Positions 23,744 through 35,432 of a DNA stretch of 64,000 bases are shown here, one piece after another (the first letter of the stretch is position 1; every line of letters begins with the position of its first letter). The DNA lies in NCBI GenBank assembly GCA_947579665.1, contig OX388348.1:15562001-15626000 (forward strand), given 5' to 3'. The notes beneath the pieces were generated by a model, which did not search any database, was not told where the DNA came from, and worked only from the letters and a program-made list of their open reading frames with translations. The translations under genes and the position numbers were made by a program. This DNA is from Sympetrum striolatum (lineage: Eukaryota; Arthropoda; Insecta; Odonata; Libellulidae).

Positions 23744-24345
23744 TTCCGTTCTACTTGATGTCCTTATGCATTTCTTATGAAGATAACAGAAACAAATTTT
23801 AATTACTTCCCGGCATGATATCGACTTCAAACTTTGCATCAAATAAAATCAAGTCTTAATAAGTCTTTCGGTCTATTTACAACTAACAATAAGTCCTGGG
23901 TTCAGGGGTCTCTAAAATTAATATTTGTTACGATGTTTAAGAATTTTTTGAACCTCTTCCCGATAATATAAAAACTGAAAACTTGTCATATAAATAAATA
24001 TCATAGATACATTTCAAATACGTGTTTTAAGATTCCTTGATCGTCCTTGGTTCGATTCCAGAAAGCCATTTACATTGCCCTATGCATTTCAGACGGGGAT
24101 AATGGAGTCTTATTTCAGGACCTTCCCGGTATGATATGGACTTCGAACTTAGCATTTACGATGATCAGGTCCTATCAAGTAATAATAGCCCATTTGCATC
24201 CGCTTATAAGTTCTGGGTTCGACACCAGGCGTCTACAAAATTAGAAATTGCTAAGATTAAAAAAAATATTTTAATCTCTTCCCAATGACATTGAAACTCA
24301 AAACGTGCAATGTGAATGAAGATTATAAATACATTTCATATTCTT
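23744..24345 (+). repeat. Array of ~150-166 bp modules, plus orientation
   Basis: Four diverged modules share CTTCCCGRTA-ATAT-RACTT-AAACTT words (TTCCC at 23807, 23957, 24123 and 24279, spacings 150, 166, 156). Three are preceded by a box like GGGTTCGA (about 23898, 24051, 24217). E4 carries another copy at 22245-22395. The box resembles an RNA polymerase III B box, but no clear A box is seen. Confidence 0.7.
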
Positions 24346-24544
24346 GCAATATGCAAGCAACTTTCACTCGTATATAGATACCCAGATAGGATTCTAATTC
24401 ACAGGCTAAACCACAAACGTCAATGATATGAAATTTTTACAGCGTATTATATGTGAAAATTCAAGCAGACATACTGGCTGCAACTGCCTAAAACGACGTT
24501 CTGCTTTTCACATATATTCCTTATGTGAGAAATATTAATGTGCT

Positions 24545-24945
24545 CTGGCATCGAGACCATGAAGTCTATGGTTTTATTAAAATTGTTTTCTTAAACCGTG
24601 ACTTAATATACATCTTCCAGGTAAGAGAGAACTTCCTATCGTTTCAATAAATGCACCAAAAAATATTAAAAATTACCCCATGTATTTTTAATTGGAGATG
24701 TTTGCATCGTCCTCGCATCGAACCCAGAACATTTTCTTTAAAAGCAATTTATGGTTTCGATAGATAATGTCCATATCTGTGAGCTCCTTGAACTTTGATT
24801 CTCTACCTTTCCGGGAGGTATTTTTTAGAAATTTCCGAACATCATTTAAATGGAAAAAATCGGGATATTGTAACCTTCTGGCATCGAACCCATGACACTG
24901 ACGTTCAAAGTCACCTTTTTTCTGGGGGTTTCACGTTAGGGCCTA
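24545..24945 (-). repeat. Array of ~160 bp modules, minus orientation
   Basis: Inverted relatives of E4 sequence, with TCGAACCCA-type boxes at about 24554, 24720 and 24880 (spacing ~160). The best aligned part, 24790-24945, is the reverse complement of 22027-22190 in E4, including GAACCCATGACACTGA and the GGAGGTATTTT/AAAATTTTTTGGAGG region. Together with the plus array it forms a convergent arrangement. Confidence 0.65.
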
Positions 24946-24949
24946 TTAG

Positions 24950-25313
24950 AATATATTTCTGTTATTTGAGTTTAATTATCGTTTCCGAGAACCATTTTTC
25001 CCTTTCAGAAAATGTCTACGAGAAGGTGGTGCTGCTTATCCTAATGTGATCATCGAATATATTTTATAATCTTTAAATCATTTTTGTCATCATCGAAGAA
25101 AGTGTTCATTTAAAGAATATGAGATTAAATCTTTTGGTGACATTATTGACATAATTATAATTTTATTTGCTTTGTTAATTGGTTTGGAAAATATTATAGC
25201 CTGGAATCAGCCATCCACCTAAAATTATGAGGCAAGTGTTACGATCAAGACTGTACCAAGAGTAATTATTAATTGGGATTCCCCCGTTGAGAATCAACGG
25301 GCACTTCTGCTTG
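24950..25313 (+). mobile_element. Helitron 3' end, unit E5
   Basis: Contains GGTGCTGCTTATCCTAATGTG, the subterminal TTACGATCAAG word also seen in E1-E3, the hairpin 25283-25301 and a CTTG terminus (CTAG in the others). The 5' boundary is unknown; the body may reach back across the module arrays and the minisatellite to 22442. Confidence 0.75.
25283..25301 (+). other. Helitron 3' terminal hairpin of E5
   Basis: Perfect CCCGTTGA-GAA-TCAACGGG, followed by CACTTCTG and CTTG. Confidence 0.9.
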
Positions 25314-25869
25314 TATATCTATAAAAATGCCTGTATGTGTGTATGTATATATGTATATATGTATATTCCACATAATCTCGAAAACCAGATGTCGCACAAT
25401 GTTCGAACTTTTAACATCATTAAAGGTCTTCCCGAGGATGATCAAGTGGTAGTTATAATTTCCCGAAAGTCCACGGTTCGAACCCAGACGATTAAAATAG
25501 TTTGCATAAGAAATACACGTAAAGTTCGTTTTTTTCGTTCCAGGGTTCAGTTTTTTTGAAAAACTAAATTAGAAAGAACGGTCGTAAGGAGACGAAACGA
25601 GCATCAAAAGAAGGGAAATAGAATGATGATTTTTATTTTGGTCGAGATATATCGTTTTCGATTCGAAATTGCGAGAATTTCGATAAAATATACGAAAATT
25701 TCGACTAAATTTCCATGTGTAAACAAACCCATTCCTTGACGATATAAGTTTTTAAAAATTCGAATTTTGTTGACGAGTCTGTAGCAACCAAGTTTTATTT
25801 ACATCAACTTAATTGTTTACCGTCTTTTTCGTAAAATGAAATGAGTTTTATAGTTGTGGTTTACTGAAA

Positions 25870-26116
25870 ATGGATTTTTATCGATCACTTCAACTGTTTG
25901 CCTATCATGGTACGTTGCGGAAGTTTTGAATATATTCTTCTGAATTAAGTTTTTAATCTAATCTATTTGCAATTATGTATATTTAGCGATTGACGGAAAT
26001 GGAGTTAGCGAAGAACGGAAAGATTTCCCAGATTCGGTGTTTGTAATCTTTAAGGAGTCGAACGGCGAGTTGTAAAGTTGTATCAAACCTCAAACATCAT
26101 ATACAAGGCCAAAAAG
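25870..26116 (+). pseudogene. Captured spliced-gene fragment in E6
   Basis: Same layout as in E1: ATG exon 25870-25909 (MDFYRSLQLFAYH plus one base), donor GTACGT, acceptor TATATTTAG, and a 130-nt exon 25987-26116. The second exon reads IDGNGVSEERKDFPDS, then SNGEL and one in-frame TAA. Exon lengths equal those in E1. Exon C in E2 is at 14207-14337 with a one-base length change and TTA instead of TAA. Confidence 0.5.
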
Positions 26117-26695
26117 GTAAATAAATTTTATTTTGTTACATGCAGAATGTAAAAATTGATTTAATCGTTGTTTTTAAGTGCTTCCACTCCATATTCATTT
26201 ACTATCCTTCTGTTAATGGTGTTTAATTTTTGTCCCTTTTTTGACCTTGCGATAACTTTTGTCTCATTTGTGTTCCGTGTTTATGTTACACATTTTAAGA
26301 TTGAGATACGAGTCAGCACTGTAATATACTTACTTTCCCAAAGAAAATTTCATTGGTGGTTATTAGAGAGATATATAATTTATTACTGTAATTTATGTGT
26401 AATATTTTATAACTTTACCCCCCTGTACCTGTCTGAAAATTTCTCTTTAAACGTGGTAGTACCTATTACCTAAATGTGATCTTAGAATATATTTTTATTT
26501 TCCCTACGTTGGAGATATTTTTCGATCGGAGTATATGAGATTGAATATTGAATTGGTGCGGCTTTGTAGACTTCATCATAACTTATAATTCTTGGTATAT
26601 TGGATTAGAAAGTCTGGTATTGGCTATCTATCAATAATTACGAAGTGTGTGTTACGATCAAGGTTGTTACAATGGTATTTACGAAATTTAACTTC

Positions 26696-26714
26696 CCCGT
26701 TGAGAATCAACGGG
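26696..26714 (+). other. Helitron 3' terminal hairpin of E6
   Basis: Perfect 8-bp stem, GAA loop, 8 nt before CTAG. The 14 bp after the terminus (TATTTATATAAAAA) resemble a truncated 5' end of a further unit. Confidence 0.92.
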
Positions 26715-26739
26715 CACTTCAGCTAGTATTTATATAAAA

Positions 26740-28020
26740 ATAAAACATTATTGTTAAAATGAATTATCAAAATTTTAATTAATAGGAATGAAACATATTC
26801 TAACATTTTTGTGTTGTGTAATGAATAACATCCTCGATACTTGGTGGAAATTCACTTTAAAAGAGAATATTTACCGACAAAGGTTGTACAAATTCCACGA
26901 TACAAAAATACTTGTGTTTGTTTACCATGGAATAGCACAGATTTTGTCAGTAAAGACTCTTTTTTGTGTCGTGTTTATAATTAATTCTTGCAGAACCCAT
27001 GACTTTTTCGAAATTCTCTGCTTCAAAGAATTATCCCATTAGTTATCATATAAATATTACATTAATTCAGATTCATTATATATTGAAGTAAATAACAAAA
27101 ATAGAACAAAAAGTAATCGTAAAATGGCAACAGACTTAGGATAGTAACAATGGTAGCTCTTCGTACAATACCTTTCACTTATCTGGTTTTCTGCTACATT
27201 ACGAATCCAATAACTTTTCCGCGCTCGCATTTAACCATTATTTCGCGATCACACTTATTTAACTGTTGAATTCGCTTTCCCTTTTCTTACATCTCCATTC
27301 ATTTTATCTCCATTCGTTTCGCGCACATCTCCTGAAGACGATCTTGTTTTCATCTTTGTTCCATATCACTTGGCTAATCTCTACCTCCGAATCATCTTTT
27401 CGAAATTTTTTCAATTCTATCCACCATTTTATTTACTCCCTTTAACTTTCTTTCTTCAATCGTAAATATTCTTCTCATGCCGTTATCGTTCCCATTTTGT
27501 CACCTAATTTCCTTTTTCTTCATCTTATGGCATTCATCTTCCACCCGTAACCCTCTCCGTATTTGCTTTTAAGATTATTTTGTCTCGCTCTTTTTCACTC
27601 CATTACTTTCTATGGAACTCATTTTCTTTCCAATGCTCTTCTGTTAAACGGCATGCGTTGAACGATTAGATTGGACGTGACGCCACGTCTTGCATTCCTT
27701 TTCCACCCCTTTGGCTAATCCCACGATTTTTCTCTCCAATTCTCTTTTCCATCTCTTCCTCATAACTAATAAAACCCTACATTTTAAATCAATATCATGG
27801 TGACGAAATATTAAATCAATGATCAGAAGGATTTTTATCGTAAATTTTGAGCAAAATAAAATAAACGAATATTAATTTTACGTGGATAAGTTTTTTCTGT
27901 CGACAACCTACGTAACAGATTTTCCTTATAATTGCTCGTATTATAGCTTTCCATTGGAGGATTATGAGATACAATACTCATGAGTTAATCTTAACAACAT
28001 CATAAAAAACCCTCCAGCAT
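26740..28020. other. AT-rich then pyrimidine-rich DNA
   Basis: Up to about 27180 AT-rich without recognised content. From 27180 to 27790 the plus strand is biased to C and T with many TTTC/CTCC words. No frame or ends were identified. Confidence 0.45.
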
Positions 28021-28029
28021 ATTCTTTCC

Positions 28030-28190
28030 AAATATTAGGTAGGATTTTTTTTACTAATAATCTTGCATTATCCACTCCGATTTCTTGATGTGCCAGAGTT
28101 ATTATTAAACAATTTCGAATACTTTGAGCAACGTCCACCCCAATGTTTTTCTTCGTATTAAATCCTTTTATGCCAAATGTCTATATCTAC
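28030..28190 (+). repeat. Interspersed repeat R2, copy 2
   Basis: TTAGGTAGGATTTTT at the start and TTTTTCTTCGTATTAAATC near the end, matching the copy at 4985-5165 in order and spacing. Confidence 0.5.
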
Positions 28191-28289
28191 CTTTATATCA
28201 TAAAAAAAATAGTACGTAGTAAGTGAAAGTTAAGTACCAGAAAAACAAAGATGAAAATAATCATCAAAAATGTTATTTAGTCCGTTATA

Positions 28290-28430
28290 AATTAGGGCTT
28301 CGGATGATACCAATGGGATAACACATCATTCCTCATCCTGCCTAGTAAGCCATATTTCCCGTAATAGTTATTGGTATCTAATGCTTGAGGGGGTGAGGTA
28401 TGAGCCTGATTCTGGGCTGCATATTTTCTG
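28290..28430 (-). repeat. Interspersed repeat R3, minus copy
   Basis: CCTCATCCTGCCTAGTAAGCC at about 28335 is the reverse complement, with few changes, of GGCTTACAAGGCTGGATGAGG-type sequence at 42875-42900. Flanking words (CTCACCCCCTC, GGTATC) also align in inverted order. Confidence 0.5.
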
Positions 28431-28440
28431 ACAGATATAA

Positions 28441-28870
28441 AAAACATGAATACATTTTATATGAAGATATTTCACCAATATACACTTCCTCCTGCCTTCA
28501 CTTCGTCCCCTCCTCATTTTACCAATATCTCTCAAATTTCCACGCCATTCTCCTTCATCTACTCCTCGCCAGACCGTGATCTTCCCCGTGCACGAACAAT
28601 CCGTTTCGTCCTCTTAATTATACATAGATCCTGACGCTAAACTTGGGTCTCCAAAGGAAGGTTATACGCTTATGCGCCGATTGTGCTTTGGGCAGAATTT
28701 TAACAAAGCAGAGCAGAATTTCACCCCGTGACATTCACCTGACTGCTGAAGAGACTTACTTAATCCCCCATCTTCTTAATTGGAAAAACTTTAATAGGAT
28801 TACTCTCATTGGAAATAGGAATCATCTAGGTTGGGAGCAAAACGGGATGTCGTCAGGAAGTCACTCAGGG
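28441..28870. other. Unassigned moderately GC-rich stretch
   Basis: Short overlapping frames of 62 and 78 codons carry no domain. No repeat ends seen. Confidence 0.35.
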
Positions 28871-28879
28871 TGGTCCTAA

Positions 28880-28956
28880 GAAGTAAATATGTGTACACTG
28901 TGTGTAATAAGTAAAGTAAGATATGTGTACACTTTATGTAAGTAAATATGTGTACA
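28880..28956. repeat. Short GTAAATATGTGTACA tandem repeats
   Basis: Three imperfect copies of an AATATGTGTACACT-type word spaced by 20-40 bp, running into the hairpin at 28957. Confidence 0.7.
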
Positions 28957-28993
28957 TTAATTTCATCCTGTACACTGTGCAGGACGAAATTAA
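28957..28993. other. 14-bp stem hairpin
   Basis: TTAATTTCATCCTG, nine-base loop TACACTGTG, CAGGACGAAATTAA. The stem has one A/C mismatch. There is no associated gene. It may be a relic of a transposon end or of a palindromic repeat. Confidence 0.85.
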
Positions 28994-28999
28994 TATTAA

Positions 29000-31580
29000 C
29001 TGTCCTAAAAAATGGGCACATGTGAAACCATATTTATCACGCAGATAGCTTTTTATTGTTACCATAGAGGAAAACTATTCACAATAAAAATAAAAACTAT
29101 TTGGAGGCAAGAAACGGATTGAAATCATACCGAATTTTACTTCACTGTTGTGGATGAGAGCTTATAAACGGGAAGAAAGAAAGTTTGAAAAACCACAGAA
29201 TACAGACAAAAGTACTACATGGTGGCTAAAAACAACTGAAATTTATATTGTTTAGATAAAAATATGTTTTATTGGATAGCTCATGAGCACGGTCTTGTTC
29301 ATGCAAAAATACCTAAAGAGACTAGTTGGAAAAAGAAAACTCAAAAAACCGAATTGATTCATAAAATATAAAAGTGAAAGCACGCGTAAAAGCAAGACCT
29401 AAAATATTGAATAACATAGAAGAGAATTCAGAGTAATAATATTAGCATTATAAATAATAATTGTAGTTACATTATAAGGAAAAATAATCTAGAAATTGCT
29501 GTAATTAATGAAAATGGTATACAAAGAAGTTTCAAAATGTTTTGGAATGAATTATTTGAGACTTGAAATACACAAGGAAGATATATTAGTAGAAAGTTGG
29601 CGTTCAGGATTCCATATTCACCATCGTTATGAAAGTTTTCCTATCCGTTTCTTCACTTATTTTTTTTCTTCCTCTTATGCAGGTATAATAATTATCTTCC
29701 TCCTTTATCACTCTCCATATTGGAAATTGGAAATAATTAAAAATGATGTACCTTTCCATTACCGTATGAAATTAAACTCCTTGAAGAAACAGTCAAACAA
29801 TAGTTAACCATGAACCTTGGAGGTGAATCTGCATAATATATTTTATGTTATCGGAATGACAAAACATAATTACATTTCGTCAACAAAAGACATTAACTTT
29901 AAATTTAGTAGCAACACGAGAGAATCCAAATTAAACGCAAAATTAATATATCGTTAGAGATAAAAATTGAGCCCTTGATTATTTTACGCCCTCATTGCAG
30001 AGGAAGGGATCATACCTTAGAAGTGTATGTTTGTACAAGCATACACAATTTATTTGATTATCATAGACCAGAAAGAAAAGAATACGCGAGTTTCCTTAAA
30101 TATTATATATGATTTACGTACAAACTCGTAATACTAGGATATAAATTCTCCTTTGATGAGAAATTTAGATTCGTATTTTGAGAGTAATATTTTTCTTAAT
30201 GAGCCAGGATCATAACGTTTGTTAATTAGGAGACTTGCATCATAAGAATCGCACTATTAAAAGTGTTTTCCGTACTCATGATACTAAATGACTTTGAAAT
30301 TATTCATCAAAAACGGTGGCCGAAAGCAGGAACGTCTGAGAACATATATCCCACGGGGACTTTGATCAGTCGTGTTTCTTTTTCTCTAGAATTAGCTTGA
30401 AATGTCTGCTCTTTCGTCGCATCTTATAAGCGCGGAAATGTAATTTCCTCCGATTCTTAATTTTCTTATTTCCAAAGAAGATGAACGCCCTGCAGACACA
30501 TTTGAAGATGTTAACTCCTATTTAATCTTCGGTCTTAAGATACGAAGATGAAAGAAAATAGAGGTAGAAATTCGTACGTGCAACTACAATCAAAGAATAT
30601 GGTTGTTTGTTGGTTACTGTTTTTTTCTCAGTAATTAAAAATCTTCTGGTTTATTTTTATTTTTTATCAAAGCCATTCGAGAATGTAGGAAGTTGTGCTA
30701 TATGACCAAGAAAATATTATGTTATTCAGCTAAGCATAGGGAATTAGATAACAGGTTGGAGGTGGAGGCTTTTAAGTTTACTCAGATTTAAAATTTAAAA
30801 TTAATTACCTATAATGAAATTGAAATTAAATTTCATCAAGAATCTTTTATACTAAAAACAAATCTGACTAAAAATGATGACTCTTTGAATATGTTAACAT
30901 CGTTCTTAGTGCAGTCGCTCGAATTTTCCCATTTGCCTTACATTACATTTGCCTTGTTAGATAAGAAACTGATGTCTCTTCTCCTTATAGCCTAGGTTGA
31001 GGATGGTTGAGTAGGAAGAAATATTTTACAAGCAACTATAAGGTTGCAATGGTAGAAATTTACGTGTGTTCCTTAGTGCGTTTGCAAGAATTATAACTAC
31101 TCTTTCTAATGGCGGAATTATTCTAGTTTCCGCTATCAAACTTGTATAATTCCAATCTTTTATGTAACCACTAATCCAGTCTCAGCTATTGCAAACGAGA
31201 TTAAACTTAGTATACAGAAATAAATTTTTATTCATTGATTGTTTTGGTACTTAGTGTCAATTTATTCTTAATTTATTTATCTTGTTAGTATACAGTGCAA
31301 GAAGAAAGTTATCCAAGGGAACGTTTTGAAATTTTGTAGCCACTTGAATTTACTCATTTTACTTTGAAAAATTGGGTAAAGAATAGAAGATTGTTCTTTA
31401 ACAACGGAAATAATATAATAGTTGCGTTTCAGATGGATGAACAAATAGGTAATGCAGCTCACTCCTTTTTATCTCTTAATTAGATTAAAATCCATAAGAA
31501 ACCGCAAATTCAACTCTGCAAGATGATTCACTGAATATTTTAGCACTGTTCTATAAAATCATCAAGAGTAACTTAAGCGT
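29000..31580. other. AT-rich DNA without a recognised gene
   Basis: A 99-codon frame at 29508-29807 has no domain. Within it, on another frame, ATG at 29629 starts an 18-codon hydrophobic stretch (MKVFLSVSSLIFFLPLMQ) ending CAG before GTATAA, which could resemble a signal-peptide exon but is too short to trust. No other structure was seen. Confidence 0.4.
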
Positions 31581-31599
31581 AACTAATTTAAAAGCTTCG

Positions 31600-32300
31600 G
31601 CTGACTGCAGCATCACAAATTCGCCGATTGGGCTAGGAATTCCTCCTTCGGTACTTTTGAAGTCCGATGAACCCGCCAGAGCCGCACTTTGGACCGTGAT
31701 CTCCTCCCATGAATCCGCAGCCCTCGAACTTCCAAACGGCCCTCACTTTTGCGTGCTTTACCGCCCTAACACATTCACGAGTCTATAGCGCCTCGCGTAA
31801 ATGTCCTCCGTCGTAAATTACGGAAGGAGTAGCAATTCCAAAAGGAGACCCCGCAAAACAAAACCGGGTCCACTTTTGAGAGGGTGAGAGAAGCAAGTCG
31901 GAGGTCGAGAAGTGTTCGTGGCTCATTAGAGCTACGCGCCCCTGCTTCCATTTTACGCCCTTCCAAGGCCCCCCTTAAGGGCCTTTCTTCTCCCCCTCGA
32001 CTTGGCATACTTCGTGCTGTGACAACCCACTTCGACCCCTCTTCACGTCGCGGCTATAGAGCTTCCCTTATATATACATGGGGAGAGGGTTCCATTTCAA
32101 ATAATCCAACTATCCGCTTCTTTTCGCCGATGAGAGTTGCATTGGGAAGTTACTGTTTCCATGCCAAGACTCGCTGCAAGAGGGGAATATGCATCGGAAA
32201 TCCCCGTTACTGGAGCCATTTCGGAATCAAAAAAAAATTTAATACGAAGAACTCAACAAATTGGTGTTTATGCTTGAAAAAGCCGTGGCGAAGATCATTT
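31600..32300. other. GC/CpG-rich island
   Basis: Sharp rise in CpG between AT-rich flanks, with C-rich and G-rich tracts. Overlapping frames on both strands (77 minus, 143 plus) lack a domain or repeat structure. Possible regulatory element. Confidence 0.5.
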
Positions 32301-34340
32301 TACTTTTCATTTTAATTTTTATGACAACCTGATAATCTGAAAATACATATTTTTCAGTAATTTATAACATGTGTATAAATCTTCTTTAGAGGCAGTAAAG
32401 AGCTAATTCAACCAATCATAGATTTATTAACGAAGCATAAAATATAATGTGAATATTAAGATAAGATGTACATAATAAGATCTAAATATTAATTTAACAC
32501 ATTATTCAGCCATTACATATTCTAGATTTCAGTTCTAAATTTCAGTTCTATATATTATTTTATCGTAACTCAAGTTATTACTAAATCATAGAAATAGGAA
32601 AACGGAACAGCGATTCTTCAGAAAACGTTTGCCAATGCAATTTTTGGTACACTAAAAAAATTTGGTGCATATTTATAAACTATCGTTTTGTGTATTTACC
32701 GAAATTAATTTGATTTCCTAGAGCGCGGATTAATTTCTTTGTTTAGAATCAATTAAAATAAAATTGAAAATATTTTTTTTACCCTCATCACAGAAATGAA
32801 TGTGGATGATATCGAGAATTATTAGCGAAAAAAAATCATCTTTTAACATGGGTTACATTGAATCAACTTATAAATTTGAAACATGTTTCAGATTAATGAT
32901 TTCAGATAGGCTGTTAGGCTTTGATGGAGCCTGAAAAAAAAACAGAATTTGATAATTTTATTTGAGACCGAAATCCTATGGTGGCTTGTCTATTTTTTAA
33001 ACAAAAGGTTTTAGAATTAGAGGTTAGAATTAAGAACGCTCAGTATCCTATGCAGAAATAAGCATAAAGAAAAGTAATAGAATTGACTGACATGCACTCC
33101 GGAGTAATATTCATAATATAGATATAGAATATGTGAAAATTGATTTTCCAACAAACTCATATTTTAATTAGATCAATTGAAAAAATGCATTCTGCTATAT
33201 GATGAATAAGATTGTACATTTTTGCATTTTTTGGTAGTAAATGTATCACTAAAGTGTTGAAGTTGCAATCATTATGACTAGTTTTTAATTTGTGTTTGTT
33301 AAAAATATGATCCCCCTTAACAAAATAGCTTTAGTTATAATATATGTCATTTAAACATATGATATCATAGTTGTAAAAAACTGTACATCTTTTCCAACTG
33401 AAAAACTGATCTTTTTTACAGAAAGATAATTTCGGAAAGAAATATTTAAGATGCAGATTAGAGGTCGACAACCAGCAATTCACTTTCTCCGACAGGTAAC
33501 CGTCCTTCGATGCATAACTTTACGTGTTAACTGAAGTGAATGAACGAAATAAAGATACAATCTGGATTTTTCCCTCTGTTTATTCGGCTATATGTATGAA
33601 TGCGTTATTCCTCTTTTGATTAGATTTATTTATTTTATCGAATATTAATTTGCGTACAGGAAGGGAATATGAAGTATACTGTGCATGCTAATTCAGTTAT
33701 TTTCAGTGTAACTAATTGAAACAATAAAACATTTCATTTTATATTCTTACTATTCAAATTGATCATTTTTAATTTGAGGGAATTGTTTTGGATATCATAT
33801 CAATAAAGGGAAAATCCCCCTTTACCTACAATTTTATTAAAAAACTTTTTTATCTTTAATTATATATGGGAAAAGAATTTCGAATAACAGTTCTATTTCA
33901 AGTGGCAGCGTAGAGGTCAATCGATAATCATAGGATGAAACTAAATATATCGATAAAAATGCAGAATAGAAACCATAAAAATGCATAAAAGGAACATTAA
34001 TTTTGGTGCGAAATAATTTGTACGTGTTAAGTCTTTCAATACTCTAAGTGAAAAAGTTTTCAAAGGGTATCTCTAGTACAAAAGAAGTAAAACACTTAGC
34101 AATATTAAAACGTAAGTTTTTGTAACATACTCAACTATATTCCGAACGGCGCCCATCCACAAAATCAAGCTTGGACGTATCCGATTTGTTTTTCTCGCAT
34201 CATATGTAATACATAATCACAATATTTTCGCTTACAAGTTTCACAGGAAAATCTGAAATCATATCGCCATACCTATTCAAATGCGATATAAAATACACAG
34301 AATTGCACAATAAATTGCATTGCCGTATACTGGAATTCTA
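32301..34340. other. AT-rich DNA, nothing recognised
   Basis: Very AT-rich with many A/T runs. No frame, box pair, tandem repeat or inverted termini found. Confidence 0.45.
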
Positions 34341-34885
34341 GATTTCATCGCTGATTACGGAGAAAGGCATTCTCGCCGCGATACAAATTAAACAGCCATC
34401 CTCTTCGTAGCCATCTCCCGAATTAACTCCACCGATTTAAAATCCTCGCCTCGCATTTATTTCCTCCTCCCTCACTTAGCGCCAGAGTTTCCGTTATAAA
34501 CTTTCCCACTCCTTTTCGCCAAGAAGAAGCGGTAATCCCTGTAAAAAAATATACGAGAATTGGAGCAAAAAGAAATCCGCGAGAAACTTACACATAATTA
34601 TTTCCCTCGAGGAAAGCGAGCTTTTGTCCTACACTTTACGATTCTTTTCCCCTTTGTTTCATTCGGGACTGACTGCCCTTTCACTTCGATAATTACCAAC
34701 TCCGCAAATTACAAACTTTATTGCCGACGACCTTTTCCCCGCCTCCCTCGAGGCATCCATAATTAACTGGCAAAGATATGAGCGTCGTCACAAAGTGCAG
34801 CATTTGCTCCCACTTCCGCGTCTTCCGATTTAAGACACCCTCTTTATCTAGGAGCGCAACGTCCGTCTCCATTCGAAACTTTTCG
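34340..34885. other. GC-rich island
   Basis: CpG-containing C-rich block that borders the SINE starting near 34890. Frames of 68 (plus) and 92 (minus) codons are incidental. Confidence 0.45.
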
Positions 34886-34889
34886 CTGT

Positions 34890-35118
34890 AACGACGACGA
34901 TACCCAGCATCGGTGCAAGACCTTTCATCCTCTCTGGATGATCTTTTTGTCCACCGCCTGGTGTTGGACACAAAATGGGAGGGAGACGTAGTGTTTCATA
35001 AGGCAGAACGCTGTGGTTGTACTGAAGTGAAAAATAGTGACTTGGCTGGGGCTCGAACCCAGGCCTCCCACTTTCCGGGAAGGCATTCTAACCACTGAAC
35101 TATCTGCCCACGTCATTC
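34890..35118 (-). mobile_element. tRNA-derived SINE, family S1
   Basis: On the minus strand a tRNA-like head (35118-35044) has an A box TAGTTCAGTGG and a B box GGTTCGAGCCC, about 32 bp apart, followed by CACTATTTTTCACTTC. The anticodon loop lacks the usual U33 and the acceptor arms do not pair fully, so it is not a functional tRNA. The body continues to about 34890 with words (GGGAGGGAGACGTA, TTTCATAAGGC) repeated at 36460-36535. Confidence 0.75.
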
Positions 35119-35432
35119 TCACTTCTGTATACGGGATCCTTCATGAGCAAGATAGTGGTGCTCCACACAATGGTACCGACTACCACCATAAGTCTTATAT
35201 TCATATTATATTTATAATTACATAAAAAGTTAAAAGTAGGTATCAACCAGGTGGTAACTTTTCATATCACTTCCAACACAATATATACATTTCTAAACTA
35301 AAATTTTATCCCATACAATAACAACAACCTCGTATGTATGGAGCATCTCAATATAAATATACCATACATCATATCACTTTCGTAACAATTCCACTCAAAA
35401 CCTGATCCATTTACACATTTTCAAGGCATTAT

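Larger units (their letters stand above)
25318..26726 (+). mobile_element. Helitron unit E6 (1.41 kb)
   Basis: Starts TCTATAAAAATGCCTGTATG after a TATA spacer and ends hairpin (26696-26714), CACTTCAG, CTAG (26723-26726). It is nearly identical by eye to E1 along its whole length, although about 11.8 kb of other units lie between them. An expanded GTATGTATAT run near its 5' end is the main length difference. It lacks coding capacity for Rep or helicase. Confidence 0.88.

Noticed and set aside
31884..32315. 143-codon plus-strand frame
   Set aside because: GC-island frame with a competing minus frame and no domain or splice context.
35044..35118. Functional tRNA gene
   Set aside because: Has A and B boxes but lacks a paired acceptor stem and U33, and is followed by a repeat body found elsewhere; it is a SINE head.
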